DNA of 64,000 nucleotides from Bacteroidota bacterium (GTDB lineage Bacteria; Bacteroidota; Ignavibacteria; Ignavibacteriales; Melioribacteraceae). Location of the stretch: assembly GCA_023381535.1 (NCBI GenBank), contig JAMCSN010000131.1, forward strand, positions 1 through 64,000, given 5' to 3'. The position numbers and the translations under genes are program-made. Shown piece after piece: positions 7,661-15,384 of this stretch; positions within the stretch are counted from its first letter, which is position 1, and each line of letters opens with the position of its first letter. A model generated the notes under the pieces. It was not told where the DNA came from and did no database searches. It saw only the letters and a program-made list of their open reading frames with translations.

Positions 7661-9892
7661 TCAGATTTTCTTTCTCTTCAATCGTAGCGAATTACTTACA
7701 ACCGAAACCGAACTGAGCGACATAGCCAGAGCGCCGATCATCGGATTCAGCATTCCGAGTGCGGCAAGCGGAATTCCAATAGTGTTATAGATGAACGCCC
7801 AGAACAAATTTTGTTTGATCGTTCTAATTGTATGCTTTGAAAGGTTAACGGCTTTTGCAACCGAGCGTAAATTTCCTTGCACCAAAGTTATTTGGGCAGT
7901 TTCAATTGCAACGTCGGTGCCGGTACCAATAGCAATTCCGACATCGGATTGTGCAAGCGCCGGTGAATCGTTTATTCCGTCACCGACCATAGCAACAATG
8001 TTTCCTTTTGATTGATATTCTTTTACAACATTTGCTTTTTCATCCGGCAAAACTTCTGATTTGAATTCCGTTATACCAACCTTGTGTGCAATAATCTCAG
8101 CGATCCTAAAATTGTCTCCAGTCAGCATAACCGTTTTTATTCCAAGTCGATTCAATTCTTGAACTGCTTCGGTTGAAGTATTCTTTAATTTGTCCTCGAT
8201 GGCAAAAAGACCAACCAATTCACCTTCCACACCAACACAGACAACGGTGCTGCCGTTATTCGTCAACTCTCTAAATGATTTTTCCATCGAGCCAGTTTTG
8301 ATCGAATATTCCTTCATCAGATCAAATCTGCCGATCACAACAGTTTTGCCGTTGACGATTCCGGTAAGTCCGAAACCGCTCAAGCTTTGAAATGTTTCCG
8401 GCTGCATCAAGGAAATATTTTTTGATTTTGCCATTTCTAAAATTGCCGCAGCAAGCGGATGTTCCGATTTTGATTCCAGCGAAGCAGCCAACCGAATTAG
8501 ATCGCCTTCCGCAATATTATTTGTTTTGATCTCAGACACCGCCGGTTTGCCTTCGGTGATTGTTCCGGTTTTATCAAAAATGACGGTGGAAATTTTTTGT
8601 GCGAGTTCTAAACTTTCTCCGTTACGAATTAAAATTCCGTTCGAAGCTCCTAGTCCGGTTCCGACAATAATTGCAGTCGGTGTTGCAAGACCAAGCGCGC
8701 ACGGGCAGGCAATAATTAAAACCGCAACAAAATTAATTAACGCTGTGGTGAATACGTTTTGCTGCCCAACGAATAACCATACAATAAATGTAATGAACGC
8801 GATTCCAATCACCACAGGAACGAATATCCCGGCAATTTTATCGACGAGTTTTTGAATCGGCGGTTTAGTTGCCTGCGCTTGTTCAACTAATCGAATTATT
8901 TGTCCGAGCACGGAATTATCTCCAACTTCAGTTACTTTGAAATTAAAAGTACCGTTTTTGTTGATCGTTCCTCCGATAACTTTTGAGTCAACAATTTTTT
9001 CCACCGGGATGCTTTCGCCAGTGATCATCGATTCATCAACAGCAGAATTTCCCCGGATGATTATTCCGTCCGCCGGAATTTTTTCACCGGGCTTGATTAC
9101 TACGATATCATTCTTCTTCAAATCTGAAATGTTGATTTCCTGCTCGACATCATTAATTAACACTCTCGCCGTTTTCGGTTTGAGCTCCATCAACTTTTTT
9201 ATTGCAGAATTGGTTTTTCGTTTTGCCTGATGCTCTAACAATTTGCCCATCAGAATCAAAGTTATTATCACACCGACTGTTTCGAAGTACACGTGTGGAA
9301 GTTCGCCGTGCATTGAAATTGAGTCTGGGAAGAGAGTCGCTATTGTGCTGTATCCGTAAGCGGCGCCGGTTCCTATTGCAACCAGCGAATTCATCTCGGC
9401 GGAGAAATGTTTTAAGTTGGTCCAGAATACTTTGTAGAATCTTTTGCCGCTGATAAAAACAATCGGTGTTGTAAGTATCAGCAGAATTTTGTGAGTGTAG
9501 TCGGCAGTAAACGGCCATAAGGTTTTGAAGAAATCAAAATCTGATAGCATGCTTACCAAAAAAATAGGTACTGTGAATATTAGTGAAAGAACAAAGTCTC
9601 TTTTCAACTGATCGAAATATTCATCTTTTCGAATATCAGATGAATCGATTTCCGATTTATCAGACTTCTGATTTGCGATCGCATCAATATCCAACTTGTA
9701 ACCGTAATCTTGAACTGCATTTGCAATTGCATCAAGTTCGGTGAAATCTTTATCGGTCTCAAACGTAACGTGCTCGGTTGCAAGATTCACGCTGACGTTT
9801 TTAACTCCGTCGAATTTGCTGATAACTTTTTCGACCCGTGTTACGCAGCTGGCGCATGTCATTCCCTCAACGGGAATGTTATAACTTTTCAT
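7661..9892 (-). CDS. copA: Copper-transporting P1B-type ATPase CopA
   Basis: This inner-membrane ATPase exports Cu(I) from the cytoplasm. The N-terminus is one heavy-metal-associated domain with MTCASC (Cys13, Cys16). The core has the TGES dephosphorylation motif near residue 294 and the intramembrane metal site CPC near 397. The phosphorylation motif DKTGT is near 439, and VGDGIND near 637. The CPC motif with downstream asparagine and serine-rich last helices fits the Cu(I) subclass. At 743 residues it is a single-HMA version. Its start overlaps the end of copZ by 14 bp, so the two are translationally coupled. It is the last gene of a minus-strand group led by membrane-anchored proteins and an HMA-AraC regulator. 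Confidence 0.95.
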   Translation of the reverse strand: MKSYNIPVEGMTCASCVTRVEKVISKFDGVKNVSVNLATEHVTFETDKDFTELDAIANAVQDYGYKLDIDAIANQKSDKSEIDSSDIRKDEYFDQLKRDFVLSLIFTVPIFLVSMLSDFDFFKTLWPFTADYTHKILLILTTPIVFISGKRFYKVFWTNLKHFSAEMNSLVAIGTGAAYGYSTIATLFPDSISMHGELPHVYFETVGVIITLILMGKLLEHQAKRKTNSAIKKLMELKPKTARVLINDVEQEINISDLKKNDIVVIKPGEKIPADGIIIRGNSAVDESMITGESIPVEKIVDSKVIGGTINKNGTFNFKVTEVGDNSVLGQIIRLVEQAQATKPPIQKLVDKIAGIFVPVVIGIAFITFIVWLFVGQQNVFTTALINFVAVLIIACPCALGLATPTAIIVGTGLGASNGILIRNGESLELAQKISTVIFDKTGTITEGKPAVSEIKTNNIAEGDLIRLAASLESKSEHPLAAAILEMAKSKNISLMQPETFQSLSGFGLTGIVNGKTVVIGRFDLMKEYSIKTGSMEKSFRELTNNGSTVVCVGVEGELVGLFAIEDKLKNTSTEAVQELNRLGIKTVMLTGDNFRIAEIIAHKVGITEFKSEVLPDEKANVVKEYQSKGNIVAMVGDGINDSPALAQSDVGIAIGTGTDVAIETAQITLVQGNLRSVAKAVNLSKHTIRTIKQNLFWAFIYNTIGIPLAALGMLNPMIGALAMSLSSVSVVSNSLRLKRKKI

Positions 9893-10097
9893 CGCTCACT
9901 TCTTCAATTTGGTAGCCTGCTTCAATAATTGCGTTATCAACCATTTTAGAATCCACCTTCGATTCGTCGTACTTCACTTTTGCAGAGCCGATTTCAACGT
10001 CAAAAGATTGCAACCCTACTTTTGATAATTCTTTCTTTACTGCCATTACACAGTGCATGCAGGTCATGCCTTTGATTTTATAATTCTTTGCTGTCAT
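9879..10097 (-). CDS. copZ: Copper chaperone, CopZ-like HMA protein
   Basis: This 72-residue single-domain metallochaperone is likely to carry Cu(I) to CopA. MTCMHC (Cys13, Cys16) is the metal site, and the beta-alpha-beta HMA pattern fills the rest of the protein. It differs from the N-terminal domain of CopA in the metal loop (MHC against ASC). An AGGAG sequence precedes the ATG by six bases on the minus strand. The overlap with copA and the adjacent HMA-AraC regulator indicate a dedicated copper operon. Zn or Cd binding cannot be excluded by sequence, but CopA's CPC motif supports copper. Confidence 0.9.
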   Translation of the reverse strand: MTAKNYKIKGMTCMHCVMAVKKELSKVGLQSFDVEIGSAKVKYDESKVDSKMVDNAIIEAGYQIEEVSDEKL

Positions 10098-10210
10098 AAC
10101 TACTCCTGTTTATTTGCTGATTAAAATTAAATAGGCGAATCTTAAAGTGCGTTACAATTTCATGAAATAATGTTACACAATTTTATGATGATAGAATGGA
10201 GGAAATAGAA

Positions 10211-10804
10211 TTAGCCGACTTTGTCGAGAGATTTTCGCATGTTATTTGTAAGGTTCTTGAATTGACTGGCTGAAAATCCGGTCACTTTGTGGAATTGATT
10301 GGATAAATGCTGCACACTGCTGTAACCAAGTTTATATGCAATCTCGCTTAATGTAAGCTCACCGTATTTCAGTAACTCTTTAGCGCGTTCAATTTTTTGA
10401 AGAATAATATATTGCTCTATCGTAATACTTTCCTGTGAAGAAAACAAATTGCTTAGATAGTGATACTCTAATCCAAGTTCTTTTTCGAGCAGTGTTGAAA
10501 ACTTGACGTTTTCACCAAGAAGAGTTTCTTTTTCGTAAATCGTTTTAATTATGAAGTTTTTAATCTTCTCAATCACTTTAGCTTTCTTGTCTTCAATCAA
10601 CTCGAAGCCGTTTCTTTCCAACGCTTCTTTTATTGCCTTCAGAGGCAGTTTGTTTAATGGCAGAGCAGTTTCTACTTCACCTAAAGAAATATTTCGAACG
10701 TTTACTTTTAATTTGGTTAACTCATCTTTAACAACTTTGATGCATCGGTTGCAGACCATATTCTTTACGTACAGAATATTTCCAGTGGTTTCAGGACGGT
10801 TCAC
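10211..10804 (-). CDS. AraC-family regulator with N-terminal HMA-like metal-binding domain
   Basis: The 197-residue protein joins an HMA-type domain (about residues 8-72, VKNMVCNRCIKVVKDEL, Cys18 and Cys21) to a C-terminal AraC/XylS double helix-turn-helix (about 95-190). The latter shows the family pattern ERAKELLKYGELTLSEIAYK followed by LGYSSVQHLSNQFHKVTG. The metal domain is degenerate in its second half and keeps the CxxC. The likely role is a transcriptional regulator that senses copper directly or receives it from CopZ, controlling copZ-copA. It overlaps the upstream gene by four bases (ATGA) and is 113 bp from copZ, so the copZ-copA promoter and operator may lie in 10098-10210. The domain calls are sure; the copper ligand is inference. 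Confidence 0.85.
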   Translation of the reverse strand: MNRPETTGNILYVKNMVCNRCIKVVKDELTKLKVNVRNISLGEVETALPLNKLPLKAIKEALERNGFELIEDKKAKVIEKIKNFIIKTIYEKETLLGENVKFSTLLEKELGLEYHYLSNLFSSQESITIEQYIILQKIERAKELLKYGELTLSEIAYKLGYSSVQHLSNQFHKVTGFSASQFKNLTNNMRKSLDKVG

Positions 10805-11331
10805 TTGGCGTGTTTATCCTTTCGATCCTTTACACTTAAAACATGAAAATCATTTTCATCTTGTTCATCATATTTGCTGATGATGTCCTCATCAAGCGAC
10901 TTCAATGATTCACTTGTTTTCTGTGCGGGTTGTAATTCTTCTTTTGATTCAGTCTTTTTGTTTTTAACAGGCTGAAGCTCTTTGATAATTTGCAGTCTCT
11001 TTGAATGACCAGTTTTCCCCGACTTAGTTTTCCTAGAAGTTGATTTCTCTTTAGCCGATTCTTTTCTAGGATTTTCTTTTTGTCGAGAATCTTCTTTCGC
11101 AACAACTTTTTTTATTACCGGTTGCGGCAAAAGCTCATCATTGTTTTGAACTTGCCGAATTAACGGAACGACAACTGGTGACATATTTCTTTGTTCATTA
11201 TTTGAAGCAGGTTGATCCAGAGTTCCATTCTTGAGTTTATTGCGGAAAGAAATATATGATATGATTAGTGTCGCAATTGCAAGAACTGCCACAACCTTTA
11301 GAATTGTATATATGAGCGGTACTAATTCCAT
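10801..11331 (-). CDS. Membrane-anchored low-complexity protein, paralogue A
   Basis: Not a recognised family. The 176-residue protein has one N-terminal transmembrane helix (about residues 7-29, starting MELVPLIYT and ending IISYISF) and then a long, highly charged Lys/Ser/Glu-rich cytoplasmic or periplasmic tail that should be disordered. It ends in a DENDFHVLS motif. The upstream gene encodes a protein with the same start and a similar end, so the two arose by duplication. Its stop overlaps the start of the AraC-type regulator by four bases, so it is co-translated with the copper-type regulator. Function unknown; a membrane-tethered scaffold is one possibility. Confidence 0.7.
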   Translation of the reverse strand: MELVPLIYTILKVVAVLAIATLIISYISFRNKLKNGTLDQPASNNEQRNMSPVVVPLIRQVQNNDELLPQPVIKKVVAKEDSRQKENPRKESAKEKSTSRKTKSGKTGHSKRLQIIKELQPVKNKKTESKEELQPAQKTSESLKSLDEDIISKYDEQDENDFHVLSVKDRKDKHAK

Positions 11332-11397
11332 AATTTAAAATAGGAAATAATCACCTTCTCAACAATAATGCGGAAACTTGTTTCGGTTGAAATTAGA

Positions 11398-11964
11398 TTA
11401 CTGTGCCTGACGAAGAAGAGATGTATCCATCAGAACAAAATCCGATTCAGTATTATTGTCGTAATAACTGAATAGATTGACTTCAACCATTTTGTCTCGT
11501 TCGTAGCTCTGATGATTTGACTCGCGCGGCAACTCCGATGTCTTTCTAAACGAATTTGACTCATTCATTATTTCAAGACGGGTTGTTCTCAAACTGGTTC
11601 TTTCATTATGTCTGTGTGGTCGGCTTTCTTCATTCTTGTTGAAGGAATCTTTTCGATTGGTCACTTGGGTGTTAGAAAGACTTTCTTTTCGAACCTTTCT
11701 CTCGTCCATAATTACTTGGTCGTTGTATTTAGGTCTATTGTTGTAGTGAGAATGTACCGGAAGCGGATTCGCATTCAATTTAGGACCGCTCAAAGCAATA
11801 GGTCGTGAAATGTTCAGGTTATTTATCATTCCGATTCTTTCGGAAGGTAGATTTTTTCTGTTCCTTGACCTCATCTTAAAAGACAAGTATGAAATTATGA
11901 TCACAGAAAAAAGCAGTACTGAAAAGATGATTAAACTTGTATAGATGATTGGTACGAGTGTCAT
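11398..11964 (-). CDS. Membrane-anchored low-complexity protein, paralogue B
   Basis: Not a recognised family. Like the downstream gene, it starts MTLVPIIYT, crosses the membrane once (about residues 7-28, ending IISYLSF) and continues in an Arg/Asn/Ser-rich polar tail. The end contains SYDNN-like polar residues and ESDFVLMDTSLL, which matches the DFHVLS end of its paralogue. Length is 188 residues. It is the first gene of the leftward group that runs into the HMA-AraC regulator, copZ and copA, and it is divergent from the HU gene across a 252-bp spacer. Conservation at both ends and divergence in the middle suggest the ends make contacts. Confidence 0.68.
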   Translation of the reverse strand: MTLVPIIYTSLIIFSVLLFSVIIISYLSFKMRSRNRKNLPSERIGMINNLNISRPIALSGPKLNANPLPVHSHYNNRPKYNDQVIMDERKVRKESLSNTQVTNRKDSFNKNEESRPHRHNERTSLRTTRLEIMNESNSFRKTSELPRESNHQSYERDKMVEVNLFSYYDNNTESDFVLMDTSLLRQAQ

Positions 11965-12216
11965 TTCAATTCCTTTGATTTCATGACTTTATGAAAACAA
12001 ACATTATACCACACCAAAACACGTAATTTTTATTGAATTGTAACTTTTTTGTTCAGCATATCTATTCGATTTGTATGAAAGTGAGACAGTAAAAGAAATA
12101 TGAGACCGGTTTGACTTTTTGAAATGTTAATACGCTGTTTTTTTTGTTTTTATTATAGTTTTTAATAACTTTACCGCCGCTAAATTCCGTAACTTACTTA
12201 AATATTTGAGGTTAGG

Positions 12217-12543
12217 ATGACGAAGGCCGACATAGTCGAAAAAATAGCCATTGGAACTGGACTGACGAAACTGGAAACCGAAGCTATTGTTGAAGGATTC
12301 TTGACAACGGTAATTCATGCGCTAAGAGAGGGCAGAGGTATCGAAATTCGCGGGTTTGGAAGCTATCGTGTTAAAAAGAAAAAAGCCCGTTATGCAAGAA
12401 ACCCAAGAACCGGCGAGAAGGTTTATGTTGGCGAACATTATGTCCCGGTATTTAAGTTCTCAAAAGATTTCAAAGATGCTGTCGATTCAGGTATGAAAGA
12501 AACAATTCAAGTGAATAAACAAGAGAAGACTATAATAGAATGA
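12217..12543 (+). CDS. HU/IHF-family DNA-binding protein
   Basis: This is a nucleoid protein that binds and bends DNA as a dimer. The start MTKADIVEKIAIGTGLTK and the core IEIRGFGSYRVKKKKARYAR followed by NPRTGEKV are the classic HU/IHF signature, with the DNA-intercalating Pro in RNPRTGE. The 108-residue length includes a C-terminal extension of about 15 residues beyond the usual 90. GAGGTTAGG precedes the ATG. It overlaps the TPR gene by four bases (ATGA). It could be an HU or an IHF subunit; the sequence alone does not separate the two. Confidence 0.93.
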   Translation: MTKADIVEKIAIGTGLTKLETEAIVEGFLTTVIHALREGRGIEIRGFGSYRVKKKKARYARNPRTGEKVYVGEHYVPVFKFSKDFKDAVDSGMKETIQVNKQEKTIIE

Positions 12544-13319
12544 ACGAAGTGAAGTGCAATGTTTGCGGGGAAATGAATTTAACAGATGCTGCTTTTTGTG
12601 CTAGTTGCGGTGCCCCATTGACCTCGGCAAATCAGCAAGATGCCATTGAAAATGTAGTTGAACAGAAGAAGAAAGACAGCGGTGCTAAGTCGAAATTTTC
12701 TGAGAAGAATAAAAAACTAAAAAACGCTAATCAAAAAGATGTTGTGACTAAACCAAAAGAAATTTCTAGAACTAGGTTGTTCTATTTACTTTTTGTTTTG
12801 ATTCTTGTCGGTGGATTTATTTTGTACGCATCGGGAGTCTTTGATCGGCCTGTTGTCACCCAGACTCAAGACTTCAATAATAATAGCAATAATCCGCATG
12901 CTGGTGTAGACCTTAGTAGTTTAGAACAGATTAATACGCTTGAAGTGAAAGTCAAAAATGATCCAAATAACAAAGAGCTGGAATTGCAGTTGGCTCATTT
13001 GTTAAACGATTCTGGATTGAAAGCCCGTGCCATCGAAGAATACCAGAAATACTTGAAAATGGATCCTAAGAATGCAGATGTGTGGGTAGATATGGGAGTT
13101 TGTTACTACGAGACCGGCAAAAACCAGGAAGCAATTAATTCGATGGAACGCGCAATAAAGATTCAACCGAAACATCAAATAGGAAATCTGAATTTGGGGA
13201 TTGTAAATATGGCTGCGGGCAATAGAGCCATCGCTATCAAATATTTACAGAAAGCAATTGAAATTGATTCAACCAACGAGATTGGACAGAAAGCCAAAGA
13301 TTTAATTAAGTCACATTAG
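12540..13319 (+). CDS. Zinc-ribbon, single-helix TPR protein
   Basis: The 259-residue protein begins with a zinc ribbon (Cys6, Cys9, Cys20, Cys23). A Lys-rich linker and one transmembrane helix at about residues 80-100 follow. The rest holds three tetratricopeptide repeats from about 140 to the end, for example KAIEEYQKYLKMDPKNADVW-like units with the usual Ala/Tyr/Pro positions. The order suggests a membrane-anchored protein with its zinc ribbon in the cytoplasm and the TPR domain outside, acting as a protein-protein scaffold. It overlaps the HU gene by four bases. No specific function can be given. Confidence 0.8.
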   Translation: MNEVKCNVCGEMNLTDAAFCASCGAPLTSANQQDAIENVVEQKKKDSGAKSKFSEKNKKLKNANQKDVVTKPKEISRTRLFYLLFVLILVGGFILYASGVFDRPVVTQTQDFNNNSNNPHAGVDLSSLEQINTLEVKVKNDPNNKELELQLAHLLNDSGLKARAIEEYQKYLKMDPKNADVWVDMGVCYYETGKNQEAINSMERAIKIQPKHQIGNLNLGIVNMAAGNRAIAIKYLQKAIEIDSTNEIGQKAKDLIKSH

Positions 13320-13331
13320 AAGGAGAAACAA

Positions 13332-13427
13332 ATGCCCTGTGGTAGAAAAAGAAAGCGCCATAAAATGGCAACTCACAAGCGAAAAAAACGCTTGAGAAAG
13401 AACAGACACAAAAAGAAATTGAGATAA
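13332..13427 (+). CDS. Very small basic protein, COX24/AURKAIP1 (mS38)-like
   Basis: A 31-codon gene with a strong AAGGAG six bases before ATG. The product, starting MPCGRKRKRHKMATHKRKKR, is almost entirely Lys, Arg and His. It resembles the conserved small protein of Bacteroidota that carries the AURKAIP1/COX24 domain, related to the mitochondrial small-subunit protein mS38; I recall it as a ribosome component, but that was not checked. It lies 12 bp after the TPR gene and 11 bp before tRNA-Thr. The spacing, ribosome-binding site and composition make it a real gene despite its size. Confidence 0.82.
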   Translation: MPCGRKRKRHKMATHKRKKRLRKNRHKKKLR

Positions 13428-13438
13428 CAATTTCATAA

Positions 13439-13514
13439 GCCACCTTAGCTCAGCTGGTAGAGCAACGCATTCGTAATGCGTGGGTCGGCGGTTCAATTCC
13501 GCCAGGTGGCTCCA
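13439..13514 (+). tRNA. tRNA-Thr (anticodon CGT)
   Basis: A full cloverleaf is visible. The acceptor stem GCCACCT pairs with AGGTGGC, the D arm is GCTC/GAGC, the anticodon stem ACGCA pairs with TGCGT around TTCGTAA, and the T arm GGCGG pairs with CCGCC around TTCAATT. The discriminator is T and CCA is encoded (13512-13514). Anticodon CGT reads ACG, threonine. It lies between the 31-residue gene and the dcw promoter. Confidence 0.97.
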
Positions 13515-13614
13515 ATCTTTCCTCAGATCAATCATATTTCCTATCGTTTAGTTCTAACAGCACTTCAACTATTTGCTCAAGAGCATTTTTTTGGAATTTT
13601 ATAGTAAAAAAACC

Positions 13615-13645
13615 TTGACAATCCCATATAAAAACCATTATTTTG
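13615..13645 (+). promoter_or_regulatory. Putative promoter of the dcw cluster
   Basis: TTGACA (13615-13620) and TTATTT (13638-13643) are separated by 17 bp, about 50 bases upstream of the mraZ ATG. The -10 region also contains TATTTTG, close to the Bacteroidota -7 element TAnnTTTG. A single GTGGGT (13653-13658), the kind of half-site bound by MraZ, lies just downstream, but the multiple spaced repeats of E. coli are not seen. Confidence 0.55.
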
Positions 13646-13693
13646 CAATCAAGTGGGTAATTGTGTTTAATTTTCCCAAAAGAGGATTTCATA

Positions 13694-14143
13694 ATGTTTA
13701 TCGGCAGTTTCAAATACTCTGTAGATACAAAAGGCAGAATAAGCATTCCCGCCAGATTCAAAAAATATGTTACTCAAGAGGCAAATGATACGTTTGTAAT
13801 GACGCGCGGAATCGTTCAATGTATTGATGTTTATCCTCAAGATTTTTGGAAAGAAGAAGTTCTAACCCGCATAAATCAACTTGATGATTTTGATCCTGAT
13901 GAAGCGGCATTCAAAAGAATGTTGTTTGAATTAGCAGCCGAAGACAAACTTGATTCTCAATCAAGATTGCTGGTTCCCAAAAATCTTATAGAGTTTGCCG
14001 GAATAGAAAGGGAAGTGTTCATCCTCGGCCAGAACAAGAAAATTGAGATTTGGAATCCTGAGATTTATGAGTTACACAAGAAAGAAAACGTAAAACCATT
14101 TGCAGAAATAGCAAAATCTATAATGCAGAAAAAACAGAAATGA
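13694..14143 (+). CDS. mraZ: Transcriptional regulator MraZ
   Basis: MraZ is a DNA-binding repressor at the head of division and cell-wall clusters and antagonises RsmH in some bacteria. The 149-residue protein has two AbrB-like swapped-hairpin halves, each with the DxxGRxxxP pattern: DTKGRISIPARF near residue 11 and LDSQSRLLVPKNL near residue 82. The ATG at 13694 is preferred over one 33 bases upstream because the family starts at MFIGSFKYSVD and an AGAGG lies 9 bases before it. It overlaps rsmH by four bases (ATGA). It is the first gene of the large dcw cluster and probably regulates it. Confidence 0.94.
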   Translation: MFIGSFKYSVDTKGRISIPARFKKYVTQEANDTFVMTRGIVQCIDVYPQDFWKEEVLTRINQLDDFDPDEAAFKRMLFELAAEDKLDSQSRLLVPKNLIEFAGIEREVFILGQNKKIEIWNPEIYELHKKENVKPFAEIAKSIMQKKQK

Positions 14144-15060
14144 TTTTTCATGTACCAGTTTTACTTAAAGAAAGCATTGAGTATTTGGTTACAAAGGAAG
14201 ACGGTTGCTACTTTGACGGCACGGTAGGATTTGGCGGTCATTCACAAGAGATACTAAACAGATTAAATATAAAGGGTAAACTGATTGCAACAGACAAAGA
14301 CCAATCAGCATTTGAATATTGTAAAAACAGATTCGAACCAGATACAAGATTTTCAATCTATCACACCAGTTTCACAAATATTAATTCAATATCAAAAATT
14401 GAGTTCATTGAAGAATTTGACGGCATCTTCGCAGACTTGGGAGTTTCTTCATATCAGCTAGATAATGCTGATTCGGGATTCACGTTCCGAGAAGACACTC
14501 TACTTGATCTCAGGATGAATAAAAACGAAGGGTTATCAGCCGCAGATGTCTTGAACGGTTTTTCGCAAGATGGGATTGCCAATATTTTGTTTGAATATGG
14601 GGAAGAAAAAAATTCGAAGCTGATCGCAAAGAAAATAATCGAAGCCAGACAAAAAGAAAAAATCTTGCGTACTTCTCAGCTTAGAAACATCGTTGAAACT
14701 ATAACACCTCAAAGATATCTGACCAAATCATTGTCGCGAATATTCCAAGCCCTCAGAATATATGTGAACAATGAACTGAACGATTTGAAAGTTTTTCTGG
14801 ATAAATCTATACCTCTGCTAAAGACCGGAGGAAGAATTGTTCTTTTATCTTACCATTCTCTAGAGGACCGGATTGTGAAAGAAAAATTCAAATATGAAAC
14901 GTTAACGTGTGTTTGTCCGCCGGGAACACCGATTTGTATTTGCGGAAAAAAGCAACGTTTGAAATTGATAACGCATAAACCAATTATTCCATCGAACGAA
15001 GAAATAATTTTGAATAAACGATCGAGGAGCGCAAAACTGCGGGTTGCCGAAAGAGTATGA
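14140..15060 (+). CDS. rsmH: 16S rRNA m4C1402 methyltransferase RsmH
   Basis: RsmH (MraW) N4-methylates C1402 in the decoding centre of 16S rRNA using S-adenosylmethionine. The start HVPVLLKESIEYL and the SAM motif DGTVGFGGHSQEIL are diagnostic, as are DGIFADLGVSSYQLD and the late LSYHSLEDRIVKE. The end contains the cysteine-rich stretch CVCPPGTPICICG seen in the family and the final NKRSRSAKLRVAER. Length (306) is normal. It overlaps mraZ at the 5' end and is followed 3 bp later by ftsL. Confidence 0.97.
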   Translation: MIFHVPVLLKESIEYLVTKEDGCYFDGTVGFGGHSQEILNRLNIKGKLIATDKDQSAFEYCKNRFEPDTRFSIYHTSFTNINSISKIEFIEEFDGIFADLGVSSYQLDNADSGFTFREDTLLDLRMNKNEGLSAADVLNGFSQDGIANILFEYGEEKNSKLIAKKIIEARQKEKILRTSQLRNIVETITPQRYLTKSLSRIFQALRIYVNNELNDLKVFLDKSIPLLKTGGRIVLLSYHSLEDRIVKEKFKYETLTCVCPPGTPICICGKKQRLKLITHKPIIPSNEEIILNKRSRSAKLRVAERV

Positions 15061-15063
15061 CAA

Positions 15064-15384
15064 ATGAAAGTATCATCATTAAAGAATTTTATAGTGATAG
15101 TTGTTGCCGTAGCGTTACTGTTGTTTACGTACGTCGTTACACTAACAGAAATTAAAAGAATTAACAAAGAAAAAATTTACAAACAGCAAGTTCTTAACGA
15201 AAGAAGAAATAGAATTGAAGCTAAAGTTGTGGAAATTCAAAAGCTAACATCGGAAGATAGAATTGTGAAGTTTGCCCAAGATTCGTTGGGAATGGTAAGA
15301 CCCAACGATAATCTGGATGCAATTCAAGTTTCAAAAGAACAGTTAAAGCAGATTGAAAAAATTGTAAGCGACAAATATGATTAA
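15064..15384 (+). CDS. ftsL: FtsL-like cell division protein
   Basis: A 106-residue bitopic protein with a short cytoplasmic tail, one helix at about residues 9-27 and a periplasmic coiled coil (KEKIYKQQVLNERRNRIEAK region). This is the architecture and chromosomal position of FtsL, which joins FtsB and FtsQ to recruit FtsW-FtsI. The C-terminal part VKFAQDSLGMVRPND has the FAQDxLGMxxP pattern seen in FtsL proteins. It overlaps ftsI by 8 bp. No FtsB gene is seen here. Sequence conservation is low in this family, so the call rests on topology plus location. Confidence 0.85.
   Translation: MKVSSLKNFIVIVVAVALLLFTYVVTLTEIKRINKEKIYKQQVLNERRNRIEAKVVEIQKLTSEDRIVKFAQDSLGMVRPNDNLDAIQVSKEQLKQIEKIVSDKYD

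Noticed and set aside
9153..9518. Open frame of 121 codons on the minus strand inside copA
   Set aside because: It is a shadow frame of copA, with composition and residues not typical of a protein.
13653..13658. MraZ operator with several spaced repeats upstream of mraZ
   Set aside because: Only one GTGGGT half-site is visible; no regular repeats could be found.
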